From Loripinus fragilis (Eukaryota > Mollusca > Bivalvia > Lucinida > Lucinidae), in the NCBI GenBank assembly GCA_964019695.1, contig OZ026525.1, positions 67,067,753 to 67,131,752 on the forward strand: 64,000 bases of DNA, in the 5' to 3' direction. The position numbers were made by a program, and so were the translations under genes. Positions 1 through 12,298 of this stretch are shown piece by piece. The notes under the pieces are model-generated. The model saw only the letters and a program-made list of their open reading frames with translations. It searched no databases and had not been told where the DNA came from. Each line of letters opens with the position of its first letter. Position 1 is the stretch's first letter.

Positions 1-1480
1 ATCGTGATATGTTTAATTCTGAATAAAACGTATTGTATCATATTGTACCGTATATTAGATAACACAATAATATTAAGCCTGAGCAAGCTTATTAAAATTT
101 ATCACTTATTGTTTAAGCCAGCTATTAATTATAACTACTATGCTGATACCATTTAGGAATAAAACTAATTCAGAATTTGTAATTGTAGGTCAATTCAAGT
201 ATATGTCAAACTCGGGAATTGAGATTTGAAAACAGCCTTTTACCCTTGTCTTTTGAATAAAACATCGATTTTTGCCCAAAGGTATAACACACGCCAAAAC
301 TAACCCTATGGCTATTACTGCTTTATATCAGAACGATGTCCAGTTTGGTGATAAAAGCATACCATTTAAGATGGTAAAATGCAAAACAAGAAAATTTTCA
401 TGACAAATTCTGTTCTGTCTTGTTCTAAACTATTGTGAAGCATTCAAACAGAACAACATTTGTTCTAATGGTTTATCTCAGTCATACATTTTAAAAAGAT
501 GTGTTTATCACTTAGAAAAGCCCCCAGGCATTGTTAGTATTACATGTATATTGTAGCCATTGCTAAAATAGCTGACTCACAAATTTTATTGCTAAAATTA
601 ATTATTTGTTTTGCATTATTCTATCAATTAGACCCATTCGTCTCACAGTGCAATTTAGTTGCAGATAATATCAAATTGATATTTAGCATGTCAAATGTGA
701 ACATCATTGTTGATATAAAATTGCAGCCTAATAAGTTTTTTTATAGTTCAAATCAAACAAAATAGATTTACTAGTAACGAAAGAACAGAACAAAGGAGTA
801 AATCCATTTGATTTTAGCACTTGTCGCAATGTTGAGCAATGAAGGCTCATGTGAGCCTGTGCATACGAGTAGGCAGGCTTGCCAGAGCCTTCGCTGCTCG
901 TATGCACAAAGTAGTATGTAGGCTGAATACCAAATTGTAGAACGCTAGTCCCTCTGCACCAGCATGAGTAATTAAAATGCATTTGCTAGTCCAAATACTT
1001 ATGTATAAATTAAAGTAAAATAGTCTAAACTGATTTTCATCTTACTGCAACGTAATATATACTCGCGCTACTGTAAAAGAACATATGTGAAATACAGCAT
1101 TCAAGATTTCGTTAACTATAGCATACACACAATTAACACATTAACAATGAGGCACTGCTAAACCTCTGAGATTTATAATGATATCCTGTACATTAAATGA
1201 AATGATTTCTTTACGAGATACCTTAATAAAAGTATAGATAGCAAATTAGATGTGCATAAGTTCATGCAGATTTTTAAACTTTGCATGTGCGACTATCATT
1301 GGTGACAATGTTGATACTAAAAAGGGTGCCATCTTAATGCCGAACAGTTAGCATTGTGCATGCTCCGTTTGATTCTATGTCTTGGCAAGTGAACAACTCA
1401 TTTTTATCTTAAGTACACAAAATACATGTTAAATATTGTTATTAATGATTACATTTTCATGTTTGCAAGGTTCCTGCAAT
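1..1480. other. AT-rich non-coding DNA, nothing recognised
   Basis: No coding region, RNA gene or repeat structure could be supported here. Short open frames (for example around 544-765) have no recognisable domain and the composition is uniformly AT-rich. A small inverted motif around 860-907 (CATACGAGTAGGCAGG with a later CTGCTCGTATG) may belong to a dispersed repeat. Confidence 0.6.
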
Positions 1481-3180
1481 ATTTTGCCAATGTTCTGTTT
1501 AGTGGAAATTAACATCAGGTAAAAACAATCAGAACTTATCTCTTGACTGCATTTTTTTTTTAAAAAATATCTATAATTTCTATCCAGTACCAAAAAACCA
1601 TTGTAGAATCTACTTTACAATAATTTGAATGTCACCTGTTAAAATTTGGCTGGATACAATTTTAGCTGAAAAGTCTTTATTTTAATTGGTATCGTAGTAA
1701 CAGCTGACCCATTTCCTTGTACATGGACTTATCTAATGTAGCCTTAAAGTGAAACTCACCACTGTTACCAACTTTCTGTATTTACAGGGAAATTTTTTCT
1801 TATCAATAAAACAGTTCTTTAGATATTATTGGTTGAGCAAGTGATCCAATGTACTTACTTAATGTTATGGACAGTTTTATTGATTGCACAACAAAGCTAT
1901 GCTGTATATAAACTAATATTAATTCCAAAGCTTCTGTTTGGCGTCACCATATGCATACACAGCTAAAAGTCAGGATACAAGGTGATTTCGAGACAGTCAC
2001 TGTAAACAATAATTAATCACAGACACTTTAAATAAATGAATAGAAGTAGCTCAATAACTCTTAGAATTATTCAGAAAAATACTACAAAGCTCTAAACTTA
2101 ACATAATATATTAGCTTTTATGGCTGAATTATATATTGTCTTTGTTAACATTTTGGTAAAGATATGGCAATATAATATATTTTGTACAGCACTATTATGT
2201 TATTTTAACAAATTTGACAGAAAATTGAAATGTATCGTTCTACCTGCTGTTACTTGAGTGCTATTATTTCCTTTGTTTATATATTTAAAATCTATAATTT
2301 TGGGTAAATTATTTTTTGTAGATGTAAAAAGTTCAAATATATACTATTTTTCAAATGCAAATGTGCATGAATAATTAGTTGGAAATCAATACAAACTGAT
2401 AAATCCCTTTTTTCTGACAGGAAGATATCTTGATATATATTTAACAAGCCCAGTCAGTTTTGAGATGGAATGAAATGTCCTATGACGTATAATATAGGGA
2501 ATAAAGCAATGTATAAACAGTCATGAAAGTTGTAATATACGTTACATGATGCTGTACAAACAAAAATAAAACTAATATTTTACACCAGAAACGAAGTAAA
2601 GCATGGGTTGTCATTCTTGATTATCAACAGAATGTTCATATATGGTGTTTAAAGGTCTTCAAATTGAATTTCAAGCTTAATCAAAGAATGAACTTTTTTT
2701 GCTCATAATATTTAACAGTTTATAACTCATATAGTATTTGTGATACAAAAAAAAACAGTTTGCAGCTATATAATGGTCAATAACTTGTCTTTGGGAAGAT
2801 GTGTTTAAAACATGACAGTTAACTGGGAAGCTTATCAAAGAGAATTGTTTTACAGATTTTCAGTGATTTTAATGGGAGAAGCATAAAATGTAACATATTA
2901 TATACATTACAATGGGCCCATATAACGTTATAAACATAAATATATGTAAGTAATTAAATGTTATTGTATATTACATGAATGTTTGTCCAATTTAAATACT
3001 CAAGTATTACCTTAACAACCTTGATTACATTTATTTTGTTTAACAAATGTAGGGTAATGTAGTTAACACGCTATAGCAGCTAAACGCCACAAGCATCAGA
3101 GAGCTAACTTGTTTCAAAAAAATCATCCCGGAACATACAGTAATGCTAAGATCTGATTTTAGTCGCAGTGCACAGACGAA
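1480..3180 (+). repeat. Segmental duplication copy 1, distal upstream part
   Basis: This non-coding stretch aligns by eye, in order and in the same orientation, with about 56690-58430. Shared blocks include TAGTGGAAATTA.CATCAG (1500 and 56754), TACACCAGAAAC.A (2581 and 57820), CATATATGGTGTTTAAA (2638 and 57878), and an AACACGCT.TAGCA block (3066 and 58332). Substitutions and small indels are common, so the duplication is not recent. With the proximal P450 part at 7320-7900 it defines a duplicated P450 locus. Confidence 0.75.
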
Positions 3181-3560
3181 TTTCCAGAACTATTTTATTG
3201 TAGGCAATATGTTTTTCCAGCTCACTGACGTCAAATCGACGCCAATTTCACATAAAATTCAAGTCCGTATTGAATCAAATTTTCATTTTTAGTTTTCTGT
3301 AGACGTTTTTACCATTTCAATGCAACAAACATAAAAAATAAAGTTTATTTTAGGTGTGTAAATAACCCCACCACATATAAACTTTTTGATGCAAATGAAA
3401 AGACGGTATCCCATTTTGTGACGTCACTGTGACGTTAATACTGCAAGAAAAAAAAGTAAACACATTTTTCCTTACACTGCATATTTTTTTTTCTAGTTGA
3501 AAATCAATAAAAATCACTTTTACCAAAAAATGCACACATGAGTCAAAATTTCGACACTGG
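3180..3560. other. Non-coding DNA
   Basis: AT-rich sequence between the duplicated segment and a SINE. It contains two TGACGTCA-like motifs near 3225 and 3418. No gene is supported. Confidence 0.5.
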
Positions 3561-3566
3561 TACTCT

Positions 3567-3755
3567 TTGCACATTCTTTCGTTTGTAACTGAAAACCACC
3601 CTTCTTGAATGAGTCAGCGGAGGGAGGAGAATGGCGATAGACATTTATTCTACGAAAGTATAGGACCTGGCCGTGATCAAACTCGTGGCCCCCGGATTTG
3701 CATTTGGACACTCATCTGTAGTTAGACATGTTACAGTCTGCGCTACGCGGTCCAG
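3567..3755 (-). mobile_element. tRNA-derived SINE, copy 1
   Basis: On the minus strand a tRNA-like head reads GCGTAGCGCAGACT (A-box-like), followed about 45 bases later by CACGAGTTTGATCA (degraded B box). The non-tRNA body ends near the TTCTTGAATGA.TCAGCGG block at 3602. The same unit in the same orientation lies at about 55724-55930, where the B box is intact. The pol III promoter layout and dispersed copies support a SINE. It is not a functional tRNA. Confidence 0.7.
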
Positions 3756-3831
3756 TAAGAAGCTAATTGGAGCAGGGATAAAACTACTCACTGCTCGCCT
3801 TGATAAACTGGTGTCATGATCCACACCCCCG

Positions 3832-3889
3832 CCCCCCCCCCCCCCCCCAGAAAAAACAAAAACAAAAACAACAAAAAAAAAATAACAAG

Positions 3890-3956
<67 letters not shown>
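3832..3956. repeat. Poly-C tract, A-rich stretch and (CA)n microsatellite
   Basis: An uninterrupted C run (3832-3848) is followed by an A-rich segment and then a CA dinucleotide tract of about 64 bp (3893-3956). Open frames across it on both strands are low-complexity artefacts. Confidence 0.95.
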
Positions 3957-3957
<1 letters not shown>

Positions 3958-4246
3958 GCACAATTAGGCTTAGAAATGGGTGTGACCTTAGACTCAAAAT
4001 CCGGGATACTTCCGAATTAAAGCTTGTATGCCCTTGGGGAAAGGAAGAAGAGCAGTGTTAGGACTTAAAAGCGAGTACATGTATCATCATTTACCTGTAT
4101 TCTTAATGAAACACAGCATGAAATTTGTTAAGGTTGAACGAGGGTAAATCTGTAGTGAAATGTTCGAAGTTATTTCTTTTATTTCAAGAGACTGGAGCAA
4201 AATTTTGTTTTCGTTTAGCAACAAAATAATAAATTAGTTACGCTTT

Positions 4247-5594
4247 ACGAGGGGCATTTGGAAAGTTCTTAGCATGGCCAATTATCTCCGTAACCAATTG
4301 ACAAACCCTATCATGTTTGGTATCATTTTAAATAGCTATCTTTCTTCTTTGTTATAGCACACATTTCATGAGGATGTCATGATGCAATCACGAAAAATAT
4401 TATTGTGAATACATGTACTGTTTGTATACTGGAAAACGCAAAATTTCAGTGGAAAATATAACATTTTACCTTTGGAAAAGTGTGCAGAACATTTGGAATA
4501 GTTCATGAAATTAGATAATTCAGTACCATTTGGTAGGCCACAATATGGTACAGTGATTATACAACAAATGACCGAGTTGGATGTTTCTAATAAATAAATA
4601 CGGGAATTGCAATACCGCAACCGTTTAGAAACTAAGGCAATGCGCCTATTTTTACGTCTAAAAATCGCATGTCACAATGCACATATTTTGAAAACATATA
4701 CCCGACAGTAGTTTAAAAATGCCGTATGTTGGTATTTTTGTCAAGCACACTTTATGCTCTTTGTATTGAAACCAAAATAAATTTTGTGAACCACAACAAA
4801 GGGAAGATAACTCTTCAAATCTTCCCATGGGCAGAATGAGTTTAGCTATGAGATGACGTTCTGGTTCATTTCAATTGAAAACAGTGGCAAGCTAAAAAGT
4901 AAAATTACATTGAGAGTAGAAATCAATCACTTTTGTGATAGTTAACGCGATACCATGAGAAGTTCTTATGCCATCGACAAAATATGCGGGGTTGAGTTAC
5001 CCCACCCACTTCTTGAAAAGTAGGGATAGTGTTATTAGAAATAATTTTCTTGAATACAGAACAGATAAAGCCACACATTTTGGGTGAAGAAATGATTATT
5101 ATGCATTGTTGGCTATAAATAAAGCAAAACATATACTCAAGAGGCTCTTTTCGTGCTCCTGTAGTGACACAATTTCTAGTAAAAGTATAAAGAAACATAG
5201 AAAAAAGTCCCATTTTTGAAAGTTTAGCATTTCTCTATAAGTCAATATTTTCCAAAAGTAAAGGTGGTAGTCGTGCAAGCAGCGATCGCATAATATATTT
5301 TAATAAAAAATAAGTTGGCACCAAGTCGTTAATTTGTCAAATCATGATCGCAAATAAGGTCTCAAATTTTCCTTCGCTTTTTTCCAAGTATTTTGCTTAA
5401 AATTTCCGCCAGTATATGAACCCCTACTCATTTTGAGCATGCGCTGCATGTGCACGTCAAGTCCTTTTTTGACAAAAATTAAACCATCAAGTAGCGGTTG
5501 AATTCTAGTTTCCAAAAATGTATTATTTGATAGCATTTTAGCAACGCATTGTGGAGTTATGATGCCATGCTAAGAACTTTCCAAATGACCCTCG
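4247..5594. mobile_element. 1.35-kb TIR element, possibly mariner-like, non-coding
   Basis: The left end CGAGGGGCATTTGGAAAG, continuing TTCTTAGCATGGC, recurs as its reverse complement at 5561-5594 with one mismatch over about 31 bp. A 1.35-kb length and CGAGGG termini recall mariner elements, but neither strand gives a recognisable DDE transposase and the flanking TA is not clearly duplicated. Family assignment is an inference; the inverted termini are seen directly. Confidence 0.6.
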
Positions 5595-5609
5595 TTTATG
5601 CCCTCAACT

Positions 5610-7010
5610 TTGAAAAAGTTGAAGGAACATATTGCTTTGGGCTTGTCCATCCGTCCGTACTCACGAATGGACCCATGTTGGGTACTTTAATTTACCGAAT
5701 ATAAACTCAAAATGAGGTTAATTCCGTAAAAAAAAATGCTGGGATTTGTTGGTTACTTACGCTGTCTTCGCTCCTTTTTCTAACACTGTAAGAACCCAAG
5801 AAGAATCCAAATGAAAGAATGTTCGTCCCTCCGTTTTGTTTTTGCGTCCGTTACAAAAATTAAGTTACAGTTTTGAAATTTCATAAATAGATATTGTCAT
5901 CAAAAATATTTGACCCATGTTTTGTTTTAGTCCAATTTATCTCCCGTTGTAGAGCTATGCCCCTTTTAAAGGGTCATAATGAAATTGTGTAATCAAGATC
6001 TCAAAAGTATTACAGCTAGGAGCTTCAAACTTAGTGCGCTGATAGAGGATAATGAGTAGACTACCTGGGAAAAATTTTAAAAAAGTTATTCTATATATTT
6101 TAGTTATTGCCCTTTGAAAATTTGGACACAGAAAACTTAATATCTCAAAAATGATTACAGCTAGAAGCTTCAAATTTGGACAGCTGATGGATGATAAGGA
6201 GTAGATTACCTGGTGAAAATTTAAGAAAACCCTATTTTATTTTCTTTCTAGAAATTGTCCTTAGCGTTTTTTCGAGTTATTGCCCTTTGCAAATTTGGAC
6301 ATATAAAACTTGAAATAAGGATATCTCTAAAACCATAAGGGCTCATAAATTTATTTGTCACCAAAAAATAGTTGACTTATATTTTTAATCCGAATTATCT
6401 TCCATTATGGAGTTAAGTCCCTTTTAAAGGATCATAATGAAATTCAGTAATCAAGATATATCAAAACGTATTACAGCTTGCAGCTTCAAACTAAGTCAGC
6501 TGATAGAGGATAATGTCGAGATTACCTGGTGAAAATTAAAAAAAAATATATATACTTTAATTTTTTTTGAGTTCTTGCCCTTTGAAAATTTGGACATATA
6601 AAACTATTACAGCTAGGAAAGGACTAAACACTTAGCTCTCGTTTGTGGTGTCTTACTGTGAGTTTGTCACTTTCCCATTGGTATCCTGAGTCAGGTGTGG
6701 AACTTAATTGTATCGAATCCTGATCTTTGCACCCTTACTTACTCTAGCCTTAGACAGCTGATAGAAAATAAGAAGTAGATTACCTGGTAAAAATTTAAGA
6801 AAAAAAAGATTTTATTTTTATTCGAGTTATTGTCCGTTGCGTTTTTTAAGTTATTGCCTTTTTTCAAATTTGGACATAGAAAACTTGTAATAAAGATATC
6901 TCAAAAACAATTCAGATTCGGTTAGCTGGTATAGGATTATAGGTAGGTTACCTGGTGAGATCATCTTTATGGACAAGCGCATGGTTGGGGCACAGTGCTA
7001 CATAAACACA
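5610..7010. repeat. Degenerate tandem/dispersed repeat field
   Basis: A block containing AGCTGATAG.GGATAA, GTAGATTACCTGGTGAAAAT and ATTGCCCTTTGAAAATTTGG recurs with drift at about 5990, 6150, 6470 and 6760, at irregular spacing. Open frames through it (for example 5955-6173 minus) have no recognisable domain. It is a decayed repeat field, not a gene. Confidence 0.65.
6632..6745 (-). repeat. Dispersed repeat A fragment
   Basis: The reverse complement carries the repeat A head: GTAAGGGTGCAAAGATCAGG, then GATACAAT, a CCACACCTGAC block, and CCAATGGGAAAGTGACAAAC. The same head occurs at 9872, 12728, 60333 and 63709. It is inserted in the degenerate repeat field. Confidence 0.75.
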
Positions 7011-7624
7011 ATTTCTAGTTATATTTATAATTGTATTCCAAATTTTTGATACGAAATAAAGAGTCGTTAAGATTCGAAACAAGAAAAACGAGGTTCATCA
7101 TGAACCCCCCTCCTCCACTTTTTAGTAGTGCTTTATAGATAGTAATACATACGTTACATGTGCATCACTCATAGACGCGATGTCATGTGATAAATACAAT
7201 ACCCCTTCGACAATTATACGGTTTGATGACTCCTTTATTATTATATGCATCTTTTCTTGAGTGTTGCTTCTTTATGCATAACCGATCCTAGATAAAAGAG
7301 CCAACCGTCTTTAGAATTTACGGACGGGCAATGCTAGAACAAGCTTGGCCAGCTGTAGACGAACTGGAACTTTGACAAATTGTATGTGGTATTAATGGCT
7401 GCAAATGCACCACACTTATCTGACAGTGATATACCTAAAGACTTAAATATGAGACTGTGATGCGCAGGCTCATCTGTACTATTCTTTCATGCCTACATAA
7501 AGCAGGTTTTCTTATGATAGAATCAAATAACATTGAATATAATACGCATGTTTTGATTTAGAATTAAACTAAACTGTCTTCATGTTTAAGTGTACGTTAT
7601 ATTACTGCGCTAATAGAAATCAAA
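7010..7624 (+). other. 5' flank of the P450 pseudogene
   Basis: No coding region is seen. From about 7335 this sequence matches about 59650 onward (shared AACAAGCTTGGCCAGCT block, then ACTGGAACTTTG.CAAATTGTA, then GATGCGCAGG). That shows the flank was duplicated with the gene. No promoter element could be identified with confidence. Confidence 0.55.
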
Positions 7625-9136
7625 ATAGATGTTTTGACATATTTAGCAATAGGTGTAATGGCTTTCTTGATTTTTGTATGTTATAATTGGATAACTCACT
7701 CAAGCTTACGTACGCCACCAGGGCCAATGCCTTTGCCACTAGTTGGAAACATTTTTTCTCTTAACTTTAGTAGAATGCATTTGACATTTGCTAAACTTGC
7801 ACAGTTATATGGCAACATATTTAAAGTGTCTGTTCTGGGCCAGGAGATAGTGGTTATTAATGATATTACAATGCTAAGAAAGGCATTACAAGGGCAAGAA
7901 TTTGTTGACGTGTTTTCTGACAGACCAGATAATTTTGGTGCAAAATACATTATGTTTGATTCTGACATCGTTGTTGGAAAAGTCAATAGAGGTGTATATA
8001 CGCTTCGAAAATTGTTACACAAAGGTTTGAAAGTGTTTGGTGAAGGTGTCGCTAAGTTTGAATATCAACTAAATGACGAGCTGGATAGATTTGTGGCTGA
8101 GTTAAATAAACAGCTTAAAAAGGATATTGAAATTTGTCCATTATTGAAGAAATCTTTTTCCAACTGGATGTCGTCGCTCATAACCGGACATGGTGCCGAG
8201 CATTGTGATTCCGAAATAATCTGGGATTTTAATGACACACTAACAAGCTTTATGACTAGGGGGAGGCATACTTTACTGACACAATTGCCAAGTTTAAGAT
8301 TTTTGGCATGAAATTTCAGCACATTATATCGAAAATGCATTAAGGCTCGTGACAGACTCCTTCATAGGTTTTACTACAATCATGATGATGGATCGCTTGC
8401 TTATAGTAAGGATACAGGAGGTCTATTAGCTGTCTTGATGCAAATGAAGAATGAAGAGAATGAACAGGCTGGATACGAGATCGTCAGTGATCTACGGGGA
8501 ATAACAATAGATATCTTTGCTGCTGGACTTGAGACTACTTTGACGGCTCTGATGAATAGTTTTGCTCTACTTCTTAAATTTCCAGAATGCAAAACAAAAC
8601 TATGTTTTGAAATAGACAGAGTCATTGGTAAAGCTCGACCACCCAGCCTTGACGATAGACAGCACATGTCTTACACAAAGGCTTTTATAATTGAAGTCCA
8701 TCGCTACACCTCAGAACTACCAACTGCAATACCACACGTCTGTACAAGGGATGTTATTTTTGAGGGATATCACATTAAAAAAGGTGCAATCTTACTTCCT
8801 AACCTATGGTTTATTCATCATGACGAGAAATTATGGCATGATCCATGGAATTTTCGACCAGAAAGGTTTCTTGATTCTAACTGGGAACTGTTGCCAGCAG
8901 ACCACGACCTTAGGAAAGCATGGATTCTTTTTTCATTGGGCAGAAGATCATGCCCAGGCGAGACATTGGCATTGACGAGGACTTTCCTCTACCTAACTCG
9001 TATTCTACAAGAGTTTGATATTACACCTCCATCTTCAGGTTGTATTCCCAACGTTGATCCAAGATTTTATCCACCTAGTGCAGTCCTTCGGATTGAAGAG
9101 TACCGCTGCAAACTAGTACCCAGATGTACCTACTAA
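7625..9136 (+). pseudogene. Cytochrome P450 (CYP2 clan-like), nearly intact pseudogene
   Basis: A haem-thiolate monooxygenase, normally anchored in the ER membrane and working with NADPH-P450 reductase. One uninterrupted frame of 503 codons without introns holds every landmark: a hydrophobic N-terminal anchor, the PPGP hinge (about residues 31-34), the I-helix AGLETT (300-305), EVHR as the ExxR motif (357-360), FRPERF (410-415) and the haem loop FSLGRRSCPG with Cys443. Length is normal for the family. Two lesions are visible: the expected start codon is ATA (7625-7627), where the paralogue at 59955 has ATG, and codon 229 is TGA (8309-8311). A downstream ATG at 7658, with G at -3 and +4, could restart translation with a shortened anchor, but the TGA would still cut the protein before the haem site. 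Substrate is unknown; CYP2-clan placement is inferred from motif style. Confidence 0.85.
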
Positions 9137-9871
9137 TTTTAACAATTGAAAATTATCGTTCTTATTTCTCAAACTAAACATGTGTTGTGGGTACTATAAA
9201 GAGAAGTACAAAATAAGACAAGATAAAGTACAAAAACACTTTTGTTAACTGATCAATAAGAAATTATTCACGAATGTATACGCTAACTATTTGCTTATCT
9301 AGACCGATGGAACTGTATAAAGACTACAACATGACCTATTAGATAAAAGCTAAAGAAATAACTTATTCACTATTCATTTATGGTAAATAACAACAGTTTA
9401 ATAGCTTGTTTTACACAGATAACTATTTGTCTATATGCATACAGGACTCAAACGCATGGTCATTTATTAAGAACTAAATGCAAATTCTAAGGACAAATAA
9501 CATGGTAACAAGTTCAAAATGTCTGGTTTTCATATAACCATTTAACCTGCTTTCTATAATTAAACAAGTCAATAAATATGTCATAGTGTCAAGGATATAG
9601 CTATGCTAGAATAATTCTACTGAATGTTTAATTAACCTTGCGATAACATTACTTTGTATGATATGGTGCTAATCACTGAAAACAATTTCGACGTCATATG
9701 ATGGCAAAAATAATAGTTGATCATTGTCGTTTAGAATAAAACAATTTGACTTTTATATATGTTTAACAACGTAACACAACTGACTAAATGGCCAGGCCAC
9801 AATCAGATGCACTTTGTACTCAAAGCTTGTTATATGCTCCTGTGATAAAGAAAATAGTGTATAAAGTAAGT
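9137..9871. other. 3' flank of the P450 pseudogene, nothing recognised
   Basis: AT-rich non-coding sequence. No further exon, polyA-tail remnant or direct repeat was noticed that would mark the P450 as a processed retrocopy. Confidence 0.5.
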
Positions 9872-9930
9872 AAAGGTGCAAAGATCAGGAATCGATACAA
9901 TCAATTCTCGCACACCAGATTTCCGTTGTT
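9872..9930 (+). repeat. Dispersed repeat A, head fragment
   Basis: Carries AAAGGTGCAAAGATCAGGAA and GATACAATCAA, matching the heads at 12728, 60333 and 63709. It then diverges. Confidence 0.7.
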
Positions 9931-9989
9931 TTTACCCATGTGAGATATTTCTATCTCATATACCCGAACCAGCCCTAGGGAGAGATAAA

Positions 9990-10300
9990 AAAACAAACAG
10001 CCACACGCTGGCCGCACGTCGATCCGTGACGTCAATGTAATGTTAAAATGATGTCACCATGTCACATCTCAGTGTATTCAGGCTTTTCTGGAAGTCTTTT
10101 TTTCTCAAGTTTTTTTTCCAATATAATTGAGGTATTAAGTGTTGAGCAAGAAAAAGAATCCATTATTCGTGTGAGGATCGGATAGAAAAACCTGTCCCTT
10201 GCGATCACCATTTGTCATCACTCGGCAATCCTTGTGATGCCAATCCGTGTTCCTCGGGAGGGATTTTTTTATCCCACCCTCACACTCATGATAGATTCTT
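9990..10300 (-). repeat. Dispersed repeat B with hairpin module
   Basis: It has a TGACGTCA-rich part (10027-10060), a TTCTGGAAGTC block (10089) and a hairpin module at 10163-10288. In the module GTGTGAGG.TCGGATAGAAAAA is mirrored by a TATCCCACCCTCACAC block around a loop containing GTCATCACTCGGCAA. The same parts in the same order occur at 20010-20335 and, inverted, at 21805-22310. Confidence 0.7.
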
Positions 10301-10800
10301 ATAGTACCACACCTGACCCAGGATACCAATGGGAAAGTGACAAACCCTTTATTTTTTATTCAGAAATCTAGGTCTAATTCAAAGAAAGCATTAGAAAAAA
10401 TATGAAAATCAAAGTAAGAAAGATGGCAAACATCAGGAATCTATACAATGAATTACCACACCTGACACAGGATACCACATTGGAATATGAAAAATTCACA
10501 ATTTGACATCACAAACAAGAGTCAAGCGGTCAGCAGGTGACCACAAGGCAGCAATGAACAGACGCAAAAAGTATGACAGACACAAGACATAAATAACACA
10601 AATGATCTACAAAAGAAGTACCACCTTGGAAGGGTCAGTAAAATATTTACTGGAGGGCTTAAACTGGTTTCACAGTGCTGACCCCAGCCTGAATACCGGA
10701 GCAAAAGAAATCTAACAGGTAACCCCATGGCCCTGACAACAGTCTAAAGCATCAGGCCCCTACCATCTCCTCAATAAATAAGTCTATAAGTCTGAACCAT
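10300..10800 (+). repeat. Dispersed repeat A, long copy
   Basis: A short piece of the head (CCTGACCCAGGATACCAATG, 10311) is followed by a longer copy (about 10420-10795). This has the head, the GGAGGGCTTAAACTGGTTTC block (10651) and a tail ending in CCTACCATCTCCTCAATAAA (10761). The same body and tail are found at 60333-60880 and 62935-63080. No coding capacity is visible. Confidence 0.75.
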
Positions 10801-10950
10801 CATAGAGTCTGAAGTTCAACCCAACGGAGTAAAATTAAAGAGGAAAGCAAAGTTGCCAGCTGTGATTGGGTTGACCACCAAGAATGCAGTCTGTTGTACT
10901 ACGGTAATGTTATAGCCAATCTTTTTATAATGGGAAATTATTTTAATAAA

Positions 10951-11585
10951 CTACACTGAAAAATTATTAGAGCCAACAATCTTCTTTAATTCATACACCA
11001 TGTCACTATAGAATTCCGGTTCGGAAAGTCCTTGGCGCAAGAAAGATTTAAGTCCAACTTTGAATTTAGATATCAAATCATAGTATTGTCGAGAAAATGT
11101 TTTGCGAAGCTTGTGAAACTGATAGACTTGTTTAAGAAGTTTCTGAGTTAACAATGTATTGCGAGTGTTAAAGTCAGCAATACGGCTAGATGGTTAAGCA
11201 AAACAAATAAGTTGAGAGATATGAGCCACGACATGTGATTTCCAACAATATGGTATTTTGACAAGTGTAGACTCAGGCGAGCCTGTGCAGCCTCCTTTTA
11301 AGCTTAGAAACTCTTAAACTTAGTAGCTTAACACTCATAACATATTCAAGCAACTAGCAAAGGCTCTAATTAGACTGCGCGCATGCCCAGGCTGATCTGA
11401 GGCATTGCTGATCGCAAATAACGCATTGTTGGAAATCTCATGTCGCGGCTCATATAGACTCCATAGGATGTAGAGCGAGGAATATCAACATCTAAAAACG
11501 GGAAATTGACAATTTCAAATTCAAAACCGTCACGATATAAAAAATTTTGTAGAAACAATTTCATTAGAAATGGACAAAAGGGCAA
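10951..11585 (-). pseudogene. Reverse-transcriptase C-terminal remnant (Penelope-like type)
   Basis: On the minus strand, peptides matching the fragment at 25610-26843 appear in order. FEFEIVNFPFLDVDIPRST followed by SYGVY (about 11440-11560) comes first, then LLKQVYQFHKLRKTFSRQYY and a GLKSFLRQGLSEPEFYSD segment (10951-11154). The piece between them is disrupted by other repeat DNA (11265-11410), and frameshifts are present. The FLDxDxPRS.SYGVY..QLIRFAR style suits the RT C-terminus of Penelope-like elements, which is an inference. It is non-functional. Confidence 0.6.
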
Positions 11586-12298
11586 ATAGCAATGAACGCC
11601 ATTAACAAATTATGTGTTTTTTTTCAAATCTGCGCATAAATATTCAAGCTTGTTGCAACGATAATGTTTCACTGTTTCATTTTAAAGCCCTGATTTAAAA
11701 AAAAAATATATATTTAACATATCTGTAAATGCGCATAATATGATTTTTTATTAACAAAATCGACTGTCTTGTTTATTATGCATGTTAAATTATCAAGTTA
11801 TGCCTACTAGAACCTATATGACATCAAAAATACCAGATATATATACACTGAACCGAAGTTCTAAGTAGCCACTTTTCAATTTCTTTTTTTCTGACTAAGC
11901 CCTAGTGATATTGAAATGAATTTTTGCCCAAGTATGTGTATTGTAATGAACTAAAGTTAAGCGGTGTTTTGGAAGAGTTTTCTATCACTTCACGATTTTT
12001 TGGTTCAAAATTGCAAAAATCAAATTTTTGAAGAAAATAAGCTTTTTGAGTGCAGTTTTTATCAAATTTAAGTACAGGTGATTGCAAACCTGTCTTGACG
12101 ACTTCAAAAACATCAAACACTTGACATTTTGCTTATGACAGATTTTTTATGAATTTTTTAAAATCTATCATTTTCCGAATTTTCCGAAATTTTCGGAAAT
12201 CATCAGCTGCACATACTAAAATCATTGTATGTCTTTTATTTTACGTTAATATGTTTGACAAAACACCATGCAATTTGATGAGCCCATTTCTAATGATT
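11586..12298. other. Non-coding DNA, nothing recognised
   Basis: AT-rich. Open frames such as 11902-12120 (minus) have no domain or repeat-family match that I recognise. Confidence 0.5.

Noticed and set aside
3645..4061. Cys-Val or His-Thr repeat proteins
   Set aside because: Translations of the (CA)n tract and flanking poly-C on either strand.
7696..8667. Minus-strand frames across the P450
   Set aside because: Antisense shadows of a clearly recognisable P450 coding frame.
8691..8975. 94-aa plus-strand frame inside the P450
   Set aside because: Out-of-frame shadow of the P450 C-terminal half.
7625..9136. Processed retrocopy of a P450
   Set aside because: It is intronless, but no polyA remnant or flanking direct repeats were seen, and upstream non-transcribed-looking DNA was duplicated with it. 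An ancestrally intronless gene is equally possible.
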